DNA of 64,000 nt from Aeromonas bestiarum (GTDB lineage Bacteria; Pseudomonadota; Gammaproteobacteria; Enterobacterales; Aeromonadaceae), in assembly GCF_000819745.1 (NCBI RefSeq), contig NZ_CDDA01000015.1, forward strand, positions 485,653 to 549,652, read 5' to 3'. Positions 9,801 through 19,261 of this stretch are shown in pieces. The notes below the pieces were generated by a model. The model saw only the letters and a list, made by a program, of their open reading frames with translations, did no database searches and was not told the origin of the DNA. A program made the translations under genes and the position numbers. Positions within the stretch are counted from its first letter, which is position 1. Every line of letters begins with the position of its first letter.

Positions 9801-9949
9801 ATAGGGGAATTGGCTCCTTGCAGAGCCGTGCGCTAACTGGTGTTCGGATAGCCTTAAGCTTAGACAAGGCTCAAGGCTTTTCAAGATCCGAGCAAAAGTT
9901 CAACCCGAGTGTGGGTTTTCAAGACTCGATCAGACGTGAGTTCACGCAC

Positions 9950-11416
9950 TCAGGCGCCGAACAGATTGTTGTCGCGCACCAGCTCGCGGGGCAGGGCATT
10001 CTTGACCCGGCTGCCGACCCACTTCCCCATGCCCAGGGTATGACCCTGATAACGAACTATCACCTCGCCCGAGCCGGCTTCCTGCGCTGGCCAGACATCC
10101 CGCCCCATCATGAACTCCCGTGCATTGGCGCTGTCGAGTTCGATAATCCCGAGCGTGGCCTTGTCGCCATAGGCCAGCGCCCACTCATGGGTGAGGCGAT
10201 AACCCTTCTTGAAGGTCTCCGCCAGCTTGATGCCGATGCGATCGAACCGCAGCTTGCCCTGCACCTGCCCAAACAGATGAGGGAACAGCCAGATCTCGTC
10301 ATTGCGACCAAACAGCTGGCCCAGGGGGGCCACGCCAAAATTGGCTTCAATCTCGCGCAACATGGGCTCGGCCTCTTTGGCCGGCAGGGGCGAGAAGGGG
10401 AACTTGCCGAGTTTTCCCGGCTTGAACATGGTGTTGGGCACAGAGTGATGTTTGCGCAATCTGGCGACGAAAAAGCCCTCACTGTCGAAGATCTGGGGCC
10501 AAACGTGCAGATATCCTTCGGGCGTACAGGCCTGCTCCGCATGGGGGAACAGGTCGGCCAGCGAGTCAACGCTCAGGGCATCGCCGAACTTGTCCAGCAG
10601 GGACTGACAGACCGCCTGGTTCTCCTGCTCGCTCAAGGTGCAAGTGGAGTAGACCAGCACGCCACCGGGTTTGAGGGCATGAAAGGCGCTCTCCAGCAAC
10701 CCTTGCTGCACGGCGGCAATCTCGTCGATGCTCTCGATGCTCCAGTTGCGCAGGGCGTCTTCATCCTTGCGTACCGTCCCTTCGCCGGAGCAGGGGGCGT
10801 CGAGCAGTATGGCGTCGAAGGTCTCCGGCAACCACTGGCCAAACACCTTGGCATCGAAGTGGGTCATGCCCACATTGGTCACGCCGCAGCGCTGAATGTT
10901 GGCGCTGAGCACCTTGAGCCGGCTGCTGGAATATTCATTGGCAACCAGCATGCCCTGGTTGTTCATCAAGGCCGCGATCTGGGTTGTCTTGGAGCCGGGG
11001 GCGGCGGCCGCATCCAGCAGCATGCCATCCCGCTTGACCTGAGCGCTGGCAAATAGCGCCGTCACCGGCAGCATGGAACTCGCTTCCTGGATATAGAAGA
11101 GGCCGCTCAGGTGTTCTGCGGTATTGCCAAGGGGCACGCTCTCGTCGTTGCGACTCAGCCAGAAGCCGGTCTCGCACCAGGGTACGGGCTCGAGCTGCCA
11201 GCCCAGCGGTTGCATCTGTTCGACAAATGCGGGCACCGAAATCTTCAGGGTGTTGACCCGTATGCTGCGGCGCAGTGGGCGCCGGCAGCTGGCCACGAAC
11301 GCATCCATGGTGAGATGCGCCGGCATGATGGCCGCAATATGGTGCAAGAAGTGATCGGGAAGGTAGGTATTGTCGTGCACTGTGCCGTCTCGCTGACCCA
11401 AAAAGAGGGGCGACAT
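9950..11416 (-). CDS. rsmF: 16S rRNA m5C1407 methyltransferase (RsmF)
   Basis: SAM-dependent rRNA (cytosine-C5) methyltransferase acting on C1407 of 16S rRNA. SAM-binding motif AAAPGSKTTQIA, motif IV LLDAPCSGEG with one conserved Cys, and motif VI YSTCTLSEQENQAVC with the catalytic Cys. C-terminal PUA-like region ends with RIGSRLKN-type sequence. 488 residues from the ATG at 11416; an internal GTG at 11380 would give a start nearer to that of E. coli RsmF (479 residues), and neither has a strong ribosome site. It lies downstream of the letA-letB genes on the same strand as in E. coli (yebS-yebT-rsmF). Confidence 0.95.
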   Translation of the reverse strand: MSPLFLGQRDGTVHDNTYLPDHFLHHIAAIMPAHLTMDAFVASCRRPLRRSIRVNTLKISVPAFVEQMQPLGWQLEPVPWCETGFWLSRNDESVPLGNTAEHLSGLFYIQEASSMLPVTALFASAQVKRDGMLLDAAAAPGSKTTQIAALMNNQGMLVANEYSSSRLKVLSANIQRCGVTNVGMTHFDAKVFGQWLPETFDAILLDAPCSGEGTVRKDEDALRNWSIESIDEIAAVQQGLLESAFHALKPGGVLVYSTCTLSEQENQAVCQSLLDKFGDALSVDSLADLFPHAEQACTPEGYLHVWPQIFDSEGFFVARLRKHHSVPNTMFKPGKLGKFPFSPLPAKEAEPMLREIEANFGVAPLGQLFGRNDEIWLFPHLFGQVQGKLRFDRIGIKLAETFKKGYRLTHEWALAYGDKATLGIIELDSANAREFMMGRDVWPAQEAGSGEVIVRYQGHTLGMGKWVGSRVKNALPRELVRDNNLFGA

Positions 11417-11471
11417 CTTATCACAGGGCCAGGAATATTCTTAACGGCCAATGAGCAAGTGGGAAATGAAC

Positions 11472-11494
11472 AAGCCCGGCACAGGGCCGGGCTT
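11472..11494 (-). terminator. hairpin between letB and rsmF
   Basis: AAGCCCGGC (11472-11480) and GCCGGGCTT (11486-11494), five-base loop. On the minus strand it is followed by GTTCATTT, a poor T run. It may attenuate rather than end transcription into rsmF. Confidence 0.5.
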
Positions 11495-11514
11495 GGATGA
11501 AACAAGAGAGAAGA

Positions 11515-14067
11515 TCAGGGCTGGATGCGAGGGCTCCACTCCTGCCACTCCTTCTCTGCCTTGCCATACAGCGGGTAGCTGTGACCGGCCTTGACGGTCG
11601 AGCCCATCTCCCGCTCCGGGGTATTGAAGGCGATGCCGCCCGCCAGCAGGCTCTGCACGGTTTCCACCTCTATGGTGCCGCCGGTCAGGCCTATGTCAGC
11701 CTTGACCCCGGAGACATTCCAGAAGCGGGTGTTGGCCCGCACCAGATGGGCATATTCCTTGTCGACATTCGCCTCGATCAACACCTCGCTGCCATCGCGT
11801 GCCAGCGCGACCCCGGTGACGCTGCCCACCATGAGTTTACGAAACAGCAAGGGGCTGCCGACACTCAGGCCATTGACCGATGGGCTCTTGAGGGTCAAGG
11901 CCAGGCCAATCGGGCCACTCTGACTCAAGGGGAAGCGATCCTTGCCGGCTCCCTGACCTGGCTGAGCCTCCACGAAGGCCCCTTTGATCAGGGTGTCGAG
12001 GTGAGCGACGCCGCCCAGCCCCAGCTTGGCCTGTACCAGGGTGAAGCGGGCGCCGGATTGCAGGAAACGCTCGGCATACTGCCCATCCAGCTCGGCCTTG
12101 AAGATAACCTGACCCAGCGACGGTTCCAGCTCGATCTGCTCAATCTTGCCGATGTCGACCCCGCGATAGCGGATCGGGCTGCCGAGGCCCAGACCCGGAT
12201 TGTTGTCGGCTACCAGAGAGAGGCTGCGCACTTTCGCCTTGGCCTGCTCCTTGCTGTCAAACAGCTGGTGACTGCTGCGGCCAGTACCGAGTCGATCGAA
12301 CTCGATGGCGCCGCGCAGCAAGGTGGCCAGATTGCCCACCTTCACCTGCACACCATCAACCCGCACCCGGGTATCCAGCGCCGGTTTTTTCCAGAACTGC
12401 GGCAGTTGTGAGAGCAGGGGGGCATAGACGCCGTCGATTTCGAGCTCGATCTCGACCCCTTCCTTGGCGGCGCGCAGCTGCTTGACCTTGCCAGCTTCCA
12501 GCCCCAGATAGAGCACGGGAGAGCCGATGCCGATGCCATCGGCCTGTTCAGCCTTCAATAACCAGCGCTGAGGCTTGGCGTCCCGGGTGCCGAGCAGAGC
12601 CAGCTCCTGACTCGGGTAGAGACGGTTGATCCGCTCACCACTCGCCGCCTGCACCAGCTTGATACCCCCGCCGATCCAGGCGCTGGCCGGGCTGGTCTCC
12701 ACCTTGATGCCGCTGAGATCGGCATCGATCTGCAGCGGCGCTGCCCGATAGAAGCGGGCCCGAGCCAGCAGATGCTGATACTGGTTGTTGACCACCAGGG
12801 CGACGCTGGCATTGCCCCTGGCATCCAGGGTCAGCTGGCTGATCTGGCCGACCTGCAGCCCCTTGTACCAGAGCGGCGCCCCTTCATTGAGCCCCGCCAG
12901 ATCGTCGGCCTGCAGAGTGACCCGGGTGCCACTGACCTGATCCTTGCTGCTCAGGGCCATGGCCCTGACCCTGTCGCCTTCCACGTAGTCGAGGCGAATG
13001 GCCGGGCCAGCCAGCAGGCGATCCGCATGCTTGAGACCGGCCGCACCGAGGGAGACAGTCTCCCAGACGAGGCGGCTGTTGCCGGTGATCCTAAATGCCT
13101 GTTCAGGGTTGATCAGCGCCGTCACCACCCGACCCTTGTCGGTCAGGCGGATGGGGTCAATCCGGCCGATTTCGATCCCTTCATAGAGGATGGGCATTCC
13201 CTCCTTGATGGGCAGATCACCGGCCAGGATGTCGATCCGCTCGCCACGGGCCGCTTCGGCCAGCCCCTTGTAGAGGACAAAGGTCTGGCCTTTCTCCGGC
13301 TCGGGGGAGGCCTTGGGGGAGTCAAACGCTATGCCGCCGCTCAGTATGGAGGTAAGGCTGCCGGCTTCCACATTGACCCCGGCCAGGCTGAAGGAGCCCT
13401 TGATGCCGCTGATGTTCCAGAAGCGGGTGTCGGCCTTGATGAGGTGTTCAAAACGCGGCTCGATCACCAGATCCAGGATCACGTTCTGGTTGTCCTGGCC
13501 GAGGCGGGCGTTGATGACGCTGCCCACCTCGATGCCGCGGAAATAGAGCTTGGCGCCGATGCCGACCGATCCCAGCGAATCGGCGGTCAGGTGCAGCATG
13601 CGCCCCTGTGCCTGATAGCCGGGGGGAGGGCCGTCCAATGCATCGAACTCCTCCTCCAGCGGATTGTTGTCCCGACCGGGTTGCAGGTTGATATAGTTGC
13701 CGGAGACCAGGGTATCCAGGCCTGAGATCTCGGTGAGCGAGGCCTTGGGGCTCACCAGCCAGAAGTCGGAGCCCTTGCGGATAAGCGGCCGGGCCCGGCT
13801 GTCAATCTTGGCCAGTACGGCTATCTTGCGACCGTCTGCGGCCAGCTCCAGCTCCTGCACCACGCCGATGGCCACGCCCTGATAGCGCAACTGGGTCTTG
13901 CCCGGCAAGATACCGTTGCCCTGGGCAAAGTTGATGCGAATAAGTTGGCCACTGCTCGCAAACTGCTGGTAGATGAAACCACCCGCCAGCAAGAGGGCGA
14001 TAACGGGCAACAACCAGACTGGCGACAACCAGCGACGCTTCTCAATGACGGGTTCAGCCCCGATCAT
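11515..14067 (-). CDS. letB: seven-MCE-domain intermembrane lipid transport protein (LetB/YebT)
   Basis: Periplasm-spanning MCE protein that forms a stacked-ring tunnel for lipid movement between inner and outer membranes. 850 residues (E. coli LetB 877). One N-terminal membrane anchor (about residues 15-33, LSPVWLLPVIALLLAGGFIY) is followed by seven MCE repeats, each marked by a G-x-P/L-x-x-Y/F-x-G/K-x-x-V/I-G pattern: LRYQGVAIG, LYFRGIEVG, ILYEGIEIG, LWYKGLQVG, VLYLGLEAG, IRYRGVDIG and LLFRKLMVG. The seven repeats separate it from PqiB, which has three. It is preceded on the same strand by two PqiA-domain genes, its expected membrane partner. Confidence 0.94.
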   Translation of the reverse strand: MIGAEPVIEKRRWLSPVWLLPVIALLLAGGFIYQQFASSGQLIRINFAQGNGILPGKTQLRYQGVAIGVVQELELAADGRKIAVLAKIDSRARPLIRKGSDFWLVSPKASLTEISGLDTLVSGNYINLQPGRDNNPLEEEFDALDGPPPGYQAQGRMLHLTADSLGSVGIGAKLYFRGIEVGSVINARLGQDNQNVILDLVIEPRFEHLIKADTRFWNISGIKGSFSLAGVNVEAGSLTSILSGGIAFDSPKASPEPEKGQTFVLYKGLAEAARGERIDILAGDLPIKEGMPILYEGIEIGRIDPIRLTDKGRVVTALINPEQAFRITGNSRLVWETVSLGAAGLKHADRLLAGPAIRLDYVEGDRVRAMALSSKDQVSGTRVTLQADDLAGLNEGAPLWYKGLQVGQISQLTLDARGNASVALVVNNQYQHLLARARFYRAAPLQIDADLSGIKVETSPASAWIGGGIKLVQAASGERINRLYPSQELALLGTRDAKPQRWLLKAEQADGIGIGSPVLYLGLEAGKVKQLRAAKEGVEIELEIDGVYAPLLSQLPQFWKKPALDTRVRVDGVQVKVGNLATLLRGAIEFDRLGTGRSSHQLFDSKEQAKAKVRSLSLVADNNPGLGLGSPIRYRGVDIGKIEQIELEPSLGQVIFKAELDGQYAERFLQSGARFTLVQAKLGLGGVAHLDTLIKGAFVEAQPGQGAGKDRFPLSQSGPIGLALTLKSPSVNGLSVGSPLLFRKLMVGSVTGVALARDGSEVLIEANVDKEYAHLVRANTRFWNVSGVKADIGLTGGTIEVETVQSLLAGGIAFNTPEREMGSTVKAGHSYPLYGKAEKEWQEWSPRIQP

Positions 14068-14200
14068 ACCGACTCCTTAATTGGCTGAGATAAACAGCAG
14101 TTCAGATACATAGTCCCCCGCGCTTTGCCTTGCGACAGCGCAGGCGGTTATTCACCATTCGGGCATCCCCAGACAGGCGGGATGCGTGTTCAACAGGCCA

Positions 14201-14809
14201 TCAACGGGCCGCCTTGTCCCATAGCAAGCGGGTATCCAGCATGCGGGCCGACATCATGGTCAGTACCACCACACCGGCAAACGCCGTGGCGCCGGGCCCA
14301 GCCCGCACATTGAGCAGCACGCCGCGATCCACCAGGGCCACCATCAGCGAGATGACGAACAAATCCAGCATGGACCAGCGGCCGATGAAGTCGATGATGC
14401 GATACATGATGAGCTGGCGCTTGCGGCGCACCGGCTTGCTCCGCTGCAGCTGCCAGCAGATCCAGCCCAGCCCCAAAATCTTGCCCACCGGCACTATGAT
14501 GCTGGCGGTCAGCACTATGGTGGCGATCCCCGACATCTTGCTGCGATAGAGCATCATGATACCGCTGAAGATGGTGTCGGACTGCAATAATCCCTTGTTG
14601 TAGAAGTGGGTGATGGGCAGCAGATTGGCAGGCAGCAACATGAAGGTGGCCAGCGCCAGCAAACCCCAGGACCAGGCCAGGGAGTGGGGGATCCGCACCT
14701 GCAACCGGCTGTGGCAACGGGGGCAGACGCTGCCCGCCCGATAGCGCACCAGCAGGCCGCAGGTGTGGCAGCGGCAGAGCCCCAGCTCACGGGCGCTGGT
14801 CTGGGACAT
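14201..14809 (-). CDS. PqiA/LetA-domain membrane protein, second half
   Basis: 202-residue inner-membrane protein with an N-terminal zinc-ribbon (CRCHTCGLLVRYRAGSVCPRCHSRL, four Cys pairs as C-x2-C) and about four membrane helices. It corresponds to the C-terminal half of E. coli LetA (YebS, 427 residues). Here it is a separate gene whose ATG overlaps the end of the first-half gene by 23 bases, so the two are probably translated together and form the LetA partner of LetB. A natural split seems more likely than a frameshift, because this gene has its own start and a complete zinc-ribbon. Confidence 0.9.
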   Translation of the reverse strand: MSQTSARELGLCRCHTCGLLVRYRAGSVCPRCHSRLQVRIPHSLAWSWGLLALATFMLLPANLLPITHFYNKGLLQSDTIFSGIMMLYRSKMSGIATIVLTASIIVPVGKILGLGWICWQLQRSKPVRRKRQLIMYRIIDFIGRWSMLDLFVISLMVALVDRGVLLNVRAGPGATAFAGVVVLTMMSARMLDTRLLWDKAAR

Positions 14810-15419
14810 GATCCGGTTCCTCCAGGGGTACTCGCTCCCAGTAGGGGGCGGGATCGAACAGGATCAGCAGCGTCATGTTGAGCAGCATCAGGATCCCCAG
14901 GCTCAGCAAGCCACCGCCGAGGCGCACATCGGCGATGTCGATCAGCTTGAACAGGGCGACCAGCAGGCTGACGATGTAGACCTCCAGCATGGCCCAGTGA
15001 CGAAACACCTCCACGGCCTTCAAGGTCGGCGCCAGTATGTGCCAGCGTTTGGCAAGGCCGGAGGCCAGCGCAAAGATCCCCAGCAGCAAACCCACAGGCG
15101 CCAGCACGGCGCACCAGAACACCAGTCCCGCCACCCAGAATTCGTGCTCGACCATCAGCACCAAAATGCCCTTGAGCAGGTTCGCATCCGAGTTCACCCC
15201 GGCCAGACGCAGGTAGATGAGCGGTTCGAAGAAGGCAGAGGGCAGCAGCAGGAACCCCGTGATGGTCAGCGCCATCAACTGGGAGGGGCGAAAGGCGTAG
15301 CGTCCATACAGATGCTGGTGACAGCGGGGACAGTGAGCGTGGCGGCGCAGGGGCAATAACTTGCGTTCGATCAGCAAGTCGCAAGCCGGGCAGACGATCA
15401 CGGGATTGGGATCCGACAT
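14787..15419 (-). CDS. PqiA/LetA-domain membrane protein, first half
   Basis: 210-residue inner-membrane protein with a zinc-ribbon ([28 protein letters not shown]) and about four hydrophobic segments, equivalent to the N-terminal half of LetA. It is first in the minus-strand operon followed by the second half, letB, and perhaps rsmF. The 148 bases to the divergent prpB hold both promoters. PqiA proteins of about 200 residues are common in other gammaproteobacteria, in keeping with a two-gene LetA. Confidence 0.9.
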   Translation of the reverse strand: MSDPNPVIVCPACDLLIERKLLPLRRHAHCPRCHQHLYGRYAFRPSQLMALTITGFLLLPSAFFEPLIYLRLAGVNSDANLLKGILVLMVEHEFWVAGLVFWCAVLAPVGLLLGIFALASGLAKRWHILAPTLKAVEVFRHWAMLEVYIVSLLVALFKLIDIADVRLGGGLLSLGILMLLNMTLLILFDPAPYWERVPLEEPDHVPDQRP

Positions 15420-15508
15420 TACGATTCAACCTGTTGAAGGAATTGGTGAAATTTACCCTAAAACCCGCGTCCTGTCTTGCCTGGCGCCGTTCTGCCACGA
15501 AAGTATGA

Positions 15509-15537
15509 TTGACGTTAACGTAAACGTGATATTAGAT
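15509..15537 (+). promoter_or_regulatory. prpB promoter with ACGT-repeat operator
   Basis: TTGACG (15509-15514), a 17-base spacer and TTAGAT (15532-15537) form a good sigma-70 promoter 30 bases upstream of prpB. The spacer contains three ACGT units at 6-base intervals (ACGTTAACGTAAACGT, 15512-15527), including the perfect palindrome ACGTTAACGT. An operator inside the -35/-10 spacer is typical of MerR-family control, and the sequence resembles the LiuR-type (MerR family) branched-chain amino acid sites known in gammaproteobacteria; the regulator identity is inference. Confidence 0.65.
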
Positions 15538-15567
15538 AGTCGAACCAGACAAATGAAAGGAGTCATG

Positions 15568-16455
15568 ATGTCCAGCCTTACCCCCTCGGCAGGTCTGCGG
15601 TTTCGCACCGCCCTTGCCAACGAACGGCCACTGCAGATCGTCGGCACCATCAATGCCTACATGGCCCTGATGGCCGAGCGTAGCGGCTTTCAGGCTATTT
15701 ACCTCTCCGGTGCCGGGGTGGCCAATGCCTCCCATGGCCTGCCGGATCTCGGCATGACCTCCCTCAACGACGTGCTGATCGACGCAGAAAGGATCACCGC
15801 GGCGACCAAGGTGCCGCTGTTGGTCGACATCGACACCGGCTGGGGCGGCGCCTTCAATATCGCCCGCACCATTCGCGCCTTCGAACGCGCCGGAGTGGCC
15901 GCCGTGCACATGGAAGATCAGGTGGCCCAGAAGCGCTGTGGTCACAGGCCCAACAAGGCGGTGGTCTCGCAGGAGGAGATGTGCGATCGCATCAAGGCGG
16001 CGGTGGATGCCCGTGAGAACGGGGAGTTCGTCATCATGGCGCGCACAGATGCGCTGGCGGTGGAGGGGATAGGCCCGGCGCTGGAGCGCGCCGCCGCCTA
16101 CGTGGCCGCCGGGGCCGACATGATCTTCGCCGAGGCGGTGACCGAGCTCGGTCAGTATGACAGCTTCAAGCAGGCCGCCGGGGTGCCCATCCTCGCCAAC
16201 ATGACAGAGTTCGGCAAGACAGATCTGTTTGACAAGGAGGCGCTCGCCGCCCACGGCGTCGACATGGTGCTCTACCCGTTAAGCGCCAGCCGGGCGGCCA
16301 ATCAGGCCGCGCTCAACGTCTACCAGCACATTCGCCAGGATGGCCACCAGAGGGCCGTCGTGGACACCATGCAGACCCGGGAAGCCTTGTATGACTTCCT
16401 GGGCTATCACCATTACGAGCAGACACTGGATCGTCTGTTCATATCCAGGGATTAG
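15568..16455 (+). CDS. prpB: 2-methylisocitrate lyase (PrpB)
   Basis: Cleaves 2-methylisocitrate to pyruvate and succinate in the methylcitrate cycle for propionyl-CoA. Isocitrate-lyase superfamily: [13 protein letters not shown] contains the catalytic Cys loop, with the metal-binding DIDTGWGG upstream and [11 protein letters not shown] downstream. Of two adjacent ATGs (15565, 15568) I choose the second for its spacing from AGGAG. 295 residues, as in E. coli. Eleven bases separate it from prpC. No prpR or acnD is seen nearby. Confidence 0.96.
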   Translation: MSSLTPSAGLRFRTALANERPLQIVGTINAYMALMAERSGFQAIYLSGAGVANASHGLPDLGMTSLNDVLIDAERITAATKVPLLVDIDTGWGGAFNIARTIRAFERAGVAAVHMEDQVAQKRCGHRPNKAVVSQEEMCDRIKAAVDARENGEFVIMARTDALAVEGIGPALERAAAYVAAGADMIFAEAVTELGQYDSFKQAAGVPILANMTEFGKTDLFDKEALAAHGVDMVLYPLSASRAANQAALNVYQHIRQDGHQRAVVDTMQTREALYDFLGYHHYEQTLDRLFISRD

Positions 16456-16466
16456 GAGGCAAGGTT

Positions 16467-17594
16467 ATGGGACAACAGAAGCCATTGGGCGGCGCCGGCC
16501 TGCGGGGTCAGAGCGCGGGGGAGACCAGCATCTGTACCGTGGGCAAGAGCGGTACCGGGCTCACCTATCGCGGCTATGACATTCAGGAGCTGGCAGACGG
16601 CGCCCAGTTCGAGGAGGTCGCCTATCTGCTGCTCAAGGGCGAGCTGCCCAGTGAACAGCAACTGCTGGACTACAAGCGCGAGCTGCGTCGCCTGCGCAGC
16701 TTGCCCAAGGCCCTGCTGGAGGTACTTGAGCTCATTCCCGCCAATGCCCATCCCATGGATGTGCTGCGCACCGGCTGCTCCATGCTCGGTGATCTGGAGC
16801 CGGAAGAAGGCTTCGAGCACGAACATGAAGTGGCAGATCGCCTGCTGGCCGCCTTCCCTGGCATACTGATTTATTGGTACAAGTTCAGTCATGAAGGGGT
16901 GCGCATCGCGCTCGATACCAACGAGGAGTGCATCGGTGGCCACTTCCTTGCCCTCTTGCACCAGAAGGCCCCGAGCGAGCTGGAACGCCGGGTCATGCAC
17001 GTCTCCCTCATTCTCTATGCCGAGCACGAGTTCAACGCCTCCACCTTCGCGGCCCGGGTCTGTGCCTCGACCCTGTCCGATCTCTTCTCCTGCGTGACCG
17101 CCGCCATCGGTACCCTGCGCGGCCCGCTGCACGGCGGCGCCAACGAAGCCGCAATGGCGATGATCGAACCCTGGCAAGATGAGGTTCAGGCCAGGGGCGA
17201 GCTGCTGGCAAAACTCGCGGCCAAGGAGAAGATCATGGGCTTTGGCCACGCCGTCTATCGCACCTCGGATCCGCGCAACGTCATCATCAAGGCGTGGTCG
17301 GCCAAGCTGGCCGAGGCGGTGGGGGACACCCGTCTCTACCGCGTCTCCTGCGAGGCGGAGAAGGTAATGTGGGAGGAAAAAGCGCTTTTCCCCAACGCCG
17401 ACTTCTTCCATGCCAGCGCCTATCACTACATGGGGATCCCGACCAAGCTGTTCACCCCCATTTTCGTCTGCTCGCGGGTCACCGGCTGGTGCGCCCACGT
17501 GATGGAGCAGCGCGAGCACAACAGGATCATTCGCCCGAGCGCCGATTATGTCGGCCCGGCCCCCCGTCATTTCGTCTCTTTGCAACAACGATAA
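16467..17594 (+). CDS. prpC: 2-methylcitrate synthase (PrpC)
   Basis: Condenses propionyl-CoA with oxaloacetate. Citrate-synthase fold, 375 residues, shorter than the TCA citrate synthase because it lacks the extended N-terminal domain. Visible motifs: [14 protein letters not shown] near the N-terminus, the His-containing [21 protein letters not shown], and [14 protein letters not shown]. The ribosome site AGGAGGCAAGG is just after the prpB stop. The C-terminus RPSADYVGP is standard. Confidence 0.96.
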   Translation: MGQQKPLGGAGLRGQSAGETSICTVGKSGTGLTYRGYDIQELADGAQFEEVAYLLLKGELPSEQQLLDYKRELRRLRSLPKALLEVLELIPANAHPMDVLRTGCSMLGDLEPEEGFEHEHEVADRLLAAFPGILIYWYKFSHEGVRIALDTNEECIGGHFLALLHQKAPSELERRVMHVSLILYAEHEFNASTFAARVCASTLSDLFSCVTAAIGTLRGPLHGGANEAAMAMIEPWQDEVQARGELLAKLAAKEKIMGFGHAVYRTSDPRNVIIKAWSAKLAEAVGDTRLYRVSCEAEKVMWEEKALFPNADFFHASAYHYMGIPTKLFTPIFVCSRVTGWCAHVMEQREHNRIIRPSADYVGPAPRHFVSLQQR

Positions 17595-17722
17595 GATGCA
17601 GCGCCCTGCCATCGTCGACATCCACCACGGCCCGGCGCCTGCGCAAGCAGGCCTGTGTGGTCATGTGTCGGCGATGGCGGCCCAGCCGCTCGTCACCTCC
17701 TTCTATTCACAACAACGATAAG
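17583..17722. repeat. 13-base direct repeats bounding a 114-base insert between prpC and prpD
   Basis: CAACAACGATAAG occurs at 17583-17595, covering the prpC stop, and again at 17710-17722, where it supplies the TAAGGA ribosome site of prpD. The intervening 114 bases contain the hairpin GCCTGC/GCAGGC (17637-17652) and no gene. The layout suggests that the original prpC stop/prpD leader was duplicated by an insertion or slippage event. Confidence 0.6.
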
Positions 17723-17731
17723 GAAATCACG

Positions 17732-19177
17732 ATGTCCGCCAACGTCGACGTCAACCACAGACCCGAACCCGATCAGGTGCTGGTCGATATTGCCGATTAT
17801 GTCTGCAGCCACCCCATCACCAGCCAGGCCGCCCTCGATACCGCCCGCTACTGCCTGATGGATACCCTGGGCTGCGGCCTCTTGGCCCTGCGCTTTCCCG
17901 AGTGCACCAAGCATCTGGGCCCCATAGTCGCGGGCACCACTGTGCCCCATGGCGCCCGGGTGCCCGGCACCCAGCTCTGCCTCGATCCGGTCAAGGCGGC
18001 CTGGGACATAGGCGCCATCATCCGCTGGCTCGATTACAACGACACCTGGCTTGCCGCCGAATGGGGCCACCCCTCCGACAACCTGGGGGGCATTCTGGCC
18101 ACAGCCGACTGGCTGTCGCGCACTCGCGTGGCCGAGGGCAAGGCGCCGCTCACCATGGCCGATGTGCTGATGGCCATGGTCAAGGCTCATGAAATTCAGG
18201 GAGTACTGGCGCTCGAAAACTCCTTCAACCGGGTCGGTCTCGATCACGTGGTGCTGGTGAAGGTCGCCAGCACCGCAGTGGTGACCCATATGCTGGGGGG
18301 CAATCGCGATCAGGTGATCGATGCGGTCTCCCAGGCCTGGGTCGATGGCCAGAGCCTGCGCACCTATCGCCATGCGCCGAATGCAGGGTCGCGCAAGAGC
18401 TGGGCGGCCGGGGATGCCACTTCCCGCGCCGTGCGTCTGGCGCTCATCACCATGAGCGGCGAGATGGGCTATCCCGGCGTATTGAGCGCACCCAAGTGGG
18501 GCTTCTACGACGTGCTGTTCAAGGGCAACCAGTTCGCCCTGCATCAGGGCTACGGCAGCTATGTGATGGAGAACGTGCTGTTCAAGATCTCTTACCCCGC
18601 CGAGTTCCACGCCCAGACGGCCGTCGAGTGCGCCATGAAGCTGCATGGGGAGGTGAAAGGGCGGCTCGACGAGATCGACCGCATCGAGCTCACTACCCAT
18701 GAGTCGGCCATTCGCATCATCAGCAAGGTAGGCGCCCTCAACAACCCGGCGGACCGGGATCACTGCCTGCAGTACATGGTGGCCGTGCCGCTCATCTTCG
18801 GGCGCCTCATTGCCGAGGATTACGAGGATGGCATAGCGGCCGATCCCCGCATCGATGCGCTGCGCGCCAAGATGGTGGTGCAGGAAGAGAAGCGCTACAG
18901 CCGCGAATACCTGGAGGCGGACAAGCGGTCGATTGCCAATGCCATCCAGGTCTTCTTCAAGGATGGCAGCCACAGCGCCAAGGTAGAGGTGGAATACCCG
19001 GTCGGTCACCGCCGTCGTCGGGAGGAGGGGATACCGCTGCTGGTGGAAAAATTCCAGCACAACCTGGCCACCCGTTTCCCGGCCAAGCGGGTACACGAGA
19101 TCCTCGCCCTCTGCCAGGATGGCAAGCAACTGGCCGCCACGCCGGTCCACGCCTTTATGGACTTGCTGGTGATTTGA
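17732..19177 (+). CDS. prpD: 2-methylcitrate dehydratase (PrpD)
   Basis: MmgE/PrpD-family enzyme that dehydrates 2-methylcitrate to 2-methylaconitate. 481 residues (E. coli 483). Recognisable segments include the N-terminal [28 protein letters not shown], the [23 protein letters not shown] active-site region and [13 protein letters not shown]. With PrpB and PrpC it completes an E. coli-type methylcitrate route without AcnD/PrpF. No prpE (propionyl-CoA synthetase) follows, so activation of propionate must be encoded elsewhere or propionyl-CoA comes from amino acid or odd-chain acyl breakdown. Confidence 0.96.
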   Translation: MSANVDVNHRPEPDQVLVDIADYVCSHPITSQAALDTARYCLMDTLGCGLLALRFPECTKHLGPIVAGTTVPHGARVPGTQLCLDPVKAAWDIGAIIRWLDYNDTWLAAEWGHPSDNLGGILATADWLSRTRVAEGKAPLTMADVLMAMVKAHEIQGVLALENSFNRVGLDHVVLVKVASTAVVTHMLGGNRDQVIDAVSQAWVDGQSLRTYRHAPNAGSRKSWAAGDATSRAVRLALITMSGEMGYPGVLSAPKWGFYDVLFKGNQFALHQGYGSYVMENVLFKISYPAEFHAQTAVECAMKLHGEVKGRLDEIDRIELTTHESAIRIISKVGALNNPADRDHCLQYMVAVPLIFGRLIAEDYEDGIAADPRIDALRAKMVVQEEKRYSREYLEADKRSIANAIQVFFKDGSHSAKVEVEYPVGHRRRREEGIPLLVEKFQHNLATRFPAKRVHEILALCQDGKQLAATPVHAFMDLLVI

Positions 19178-19208
19178 CCGCTCTCCTATCGGCGCACAGG
19201 GAGAAACG

Positions 19209-19236
19209 AGAAGCGGGCCATTCGGCCCGCTTTTTC
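19209..19236. terminator. bidirectional terminator between prpD and the FFLEELY-type gene
   Basis: AAGCGGGCC (19211-19219), loop ATTC, GGCCCGCTT (19224-19232) with T on the + side and a short A/T-rich flank on the other. It serves the convergent genes on both sides. Confidence 0.8.
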
Positions 19237-19261
19237 ATGTCTGCCTGCATGACTCCCGAGG

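Noticed and set aside
9818..11056. 412-residue plus-strand frame opposite rsmF
   Set aside because: Shadow of rsmF; low-complexity Gly/His/Gln-rich translation without motifs, and it begins inside the rsmF terminator region.
11497..13725. Plus-strand frames of about 300 residues opposite letB
   Set aside because: They run across the seven MCE repeats in antisense and show no independent signal.
14787..14809. Frameshift splitting a single letA gene
   Set aside because: Both halves have a proper start, a complete zinc ribbon and family-like ends; a natural two-gene form is more likely.
17693..19150. 485-residue minus-strand frame opposite prpD
   Set aside because: No domain, composition typical of an antisense shadow of a GC-rich gene; prpD is unambiguous.
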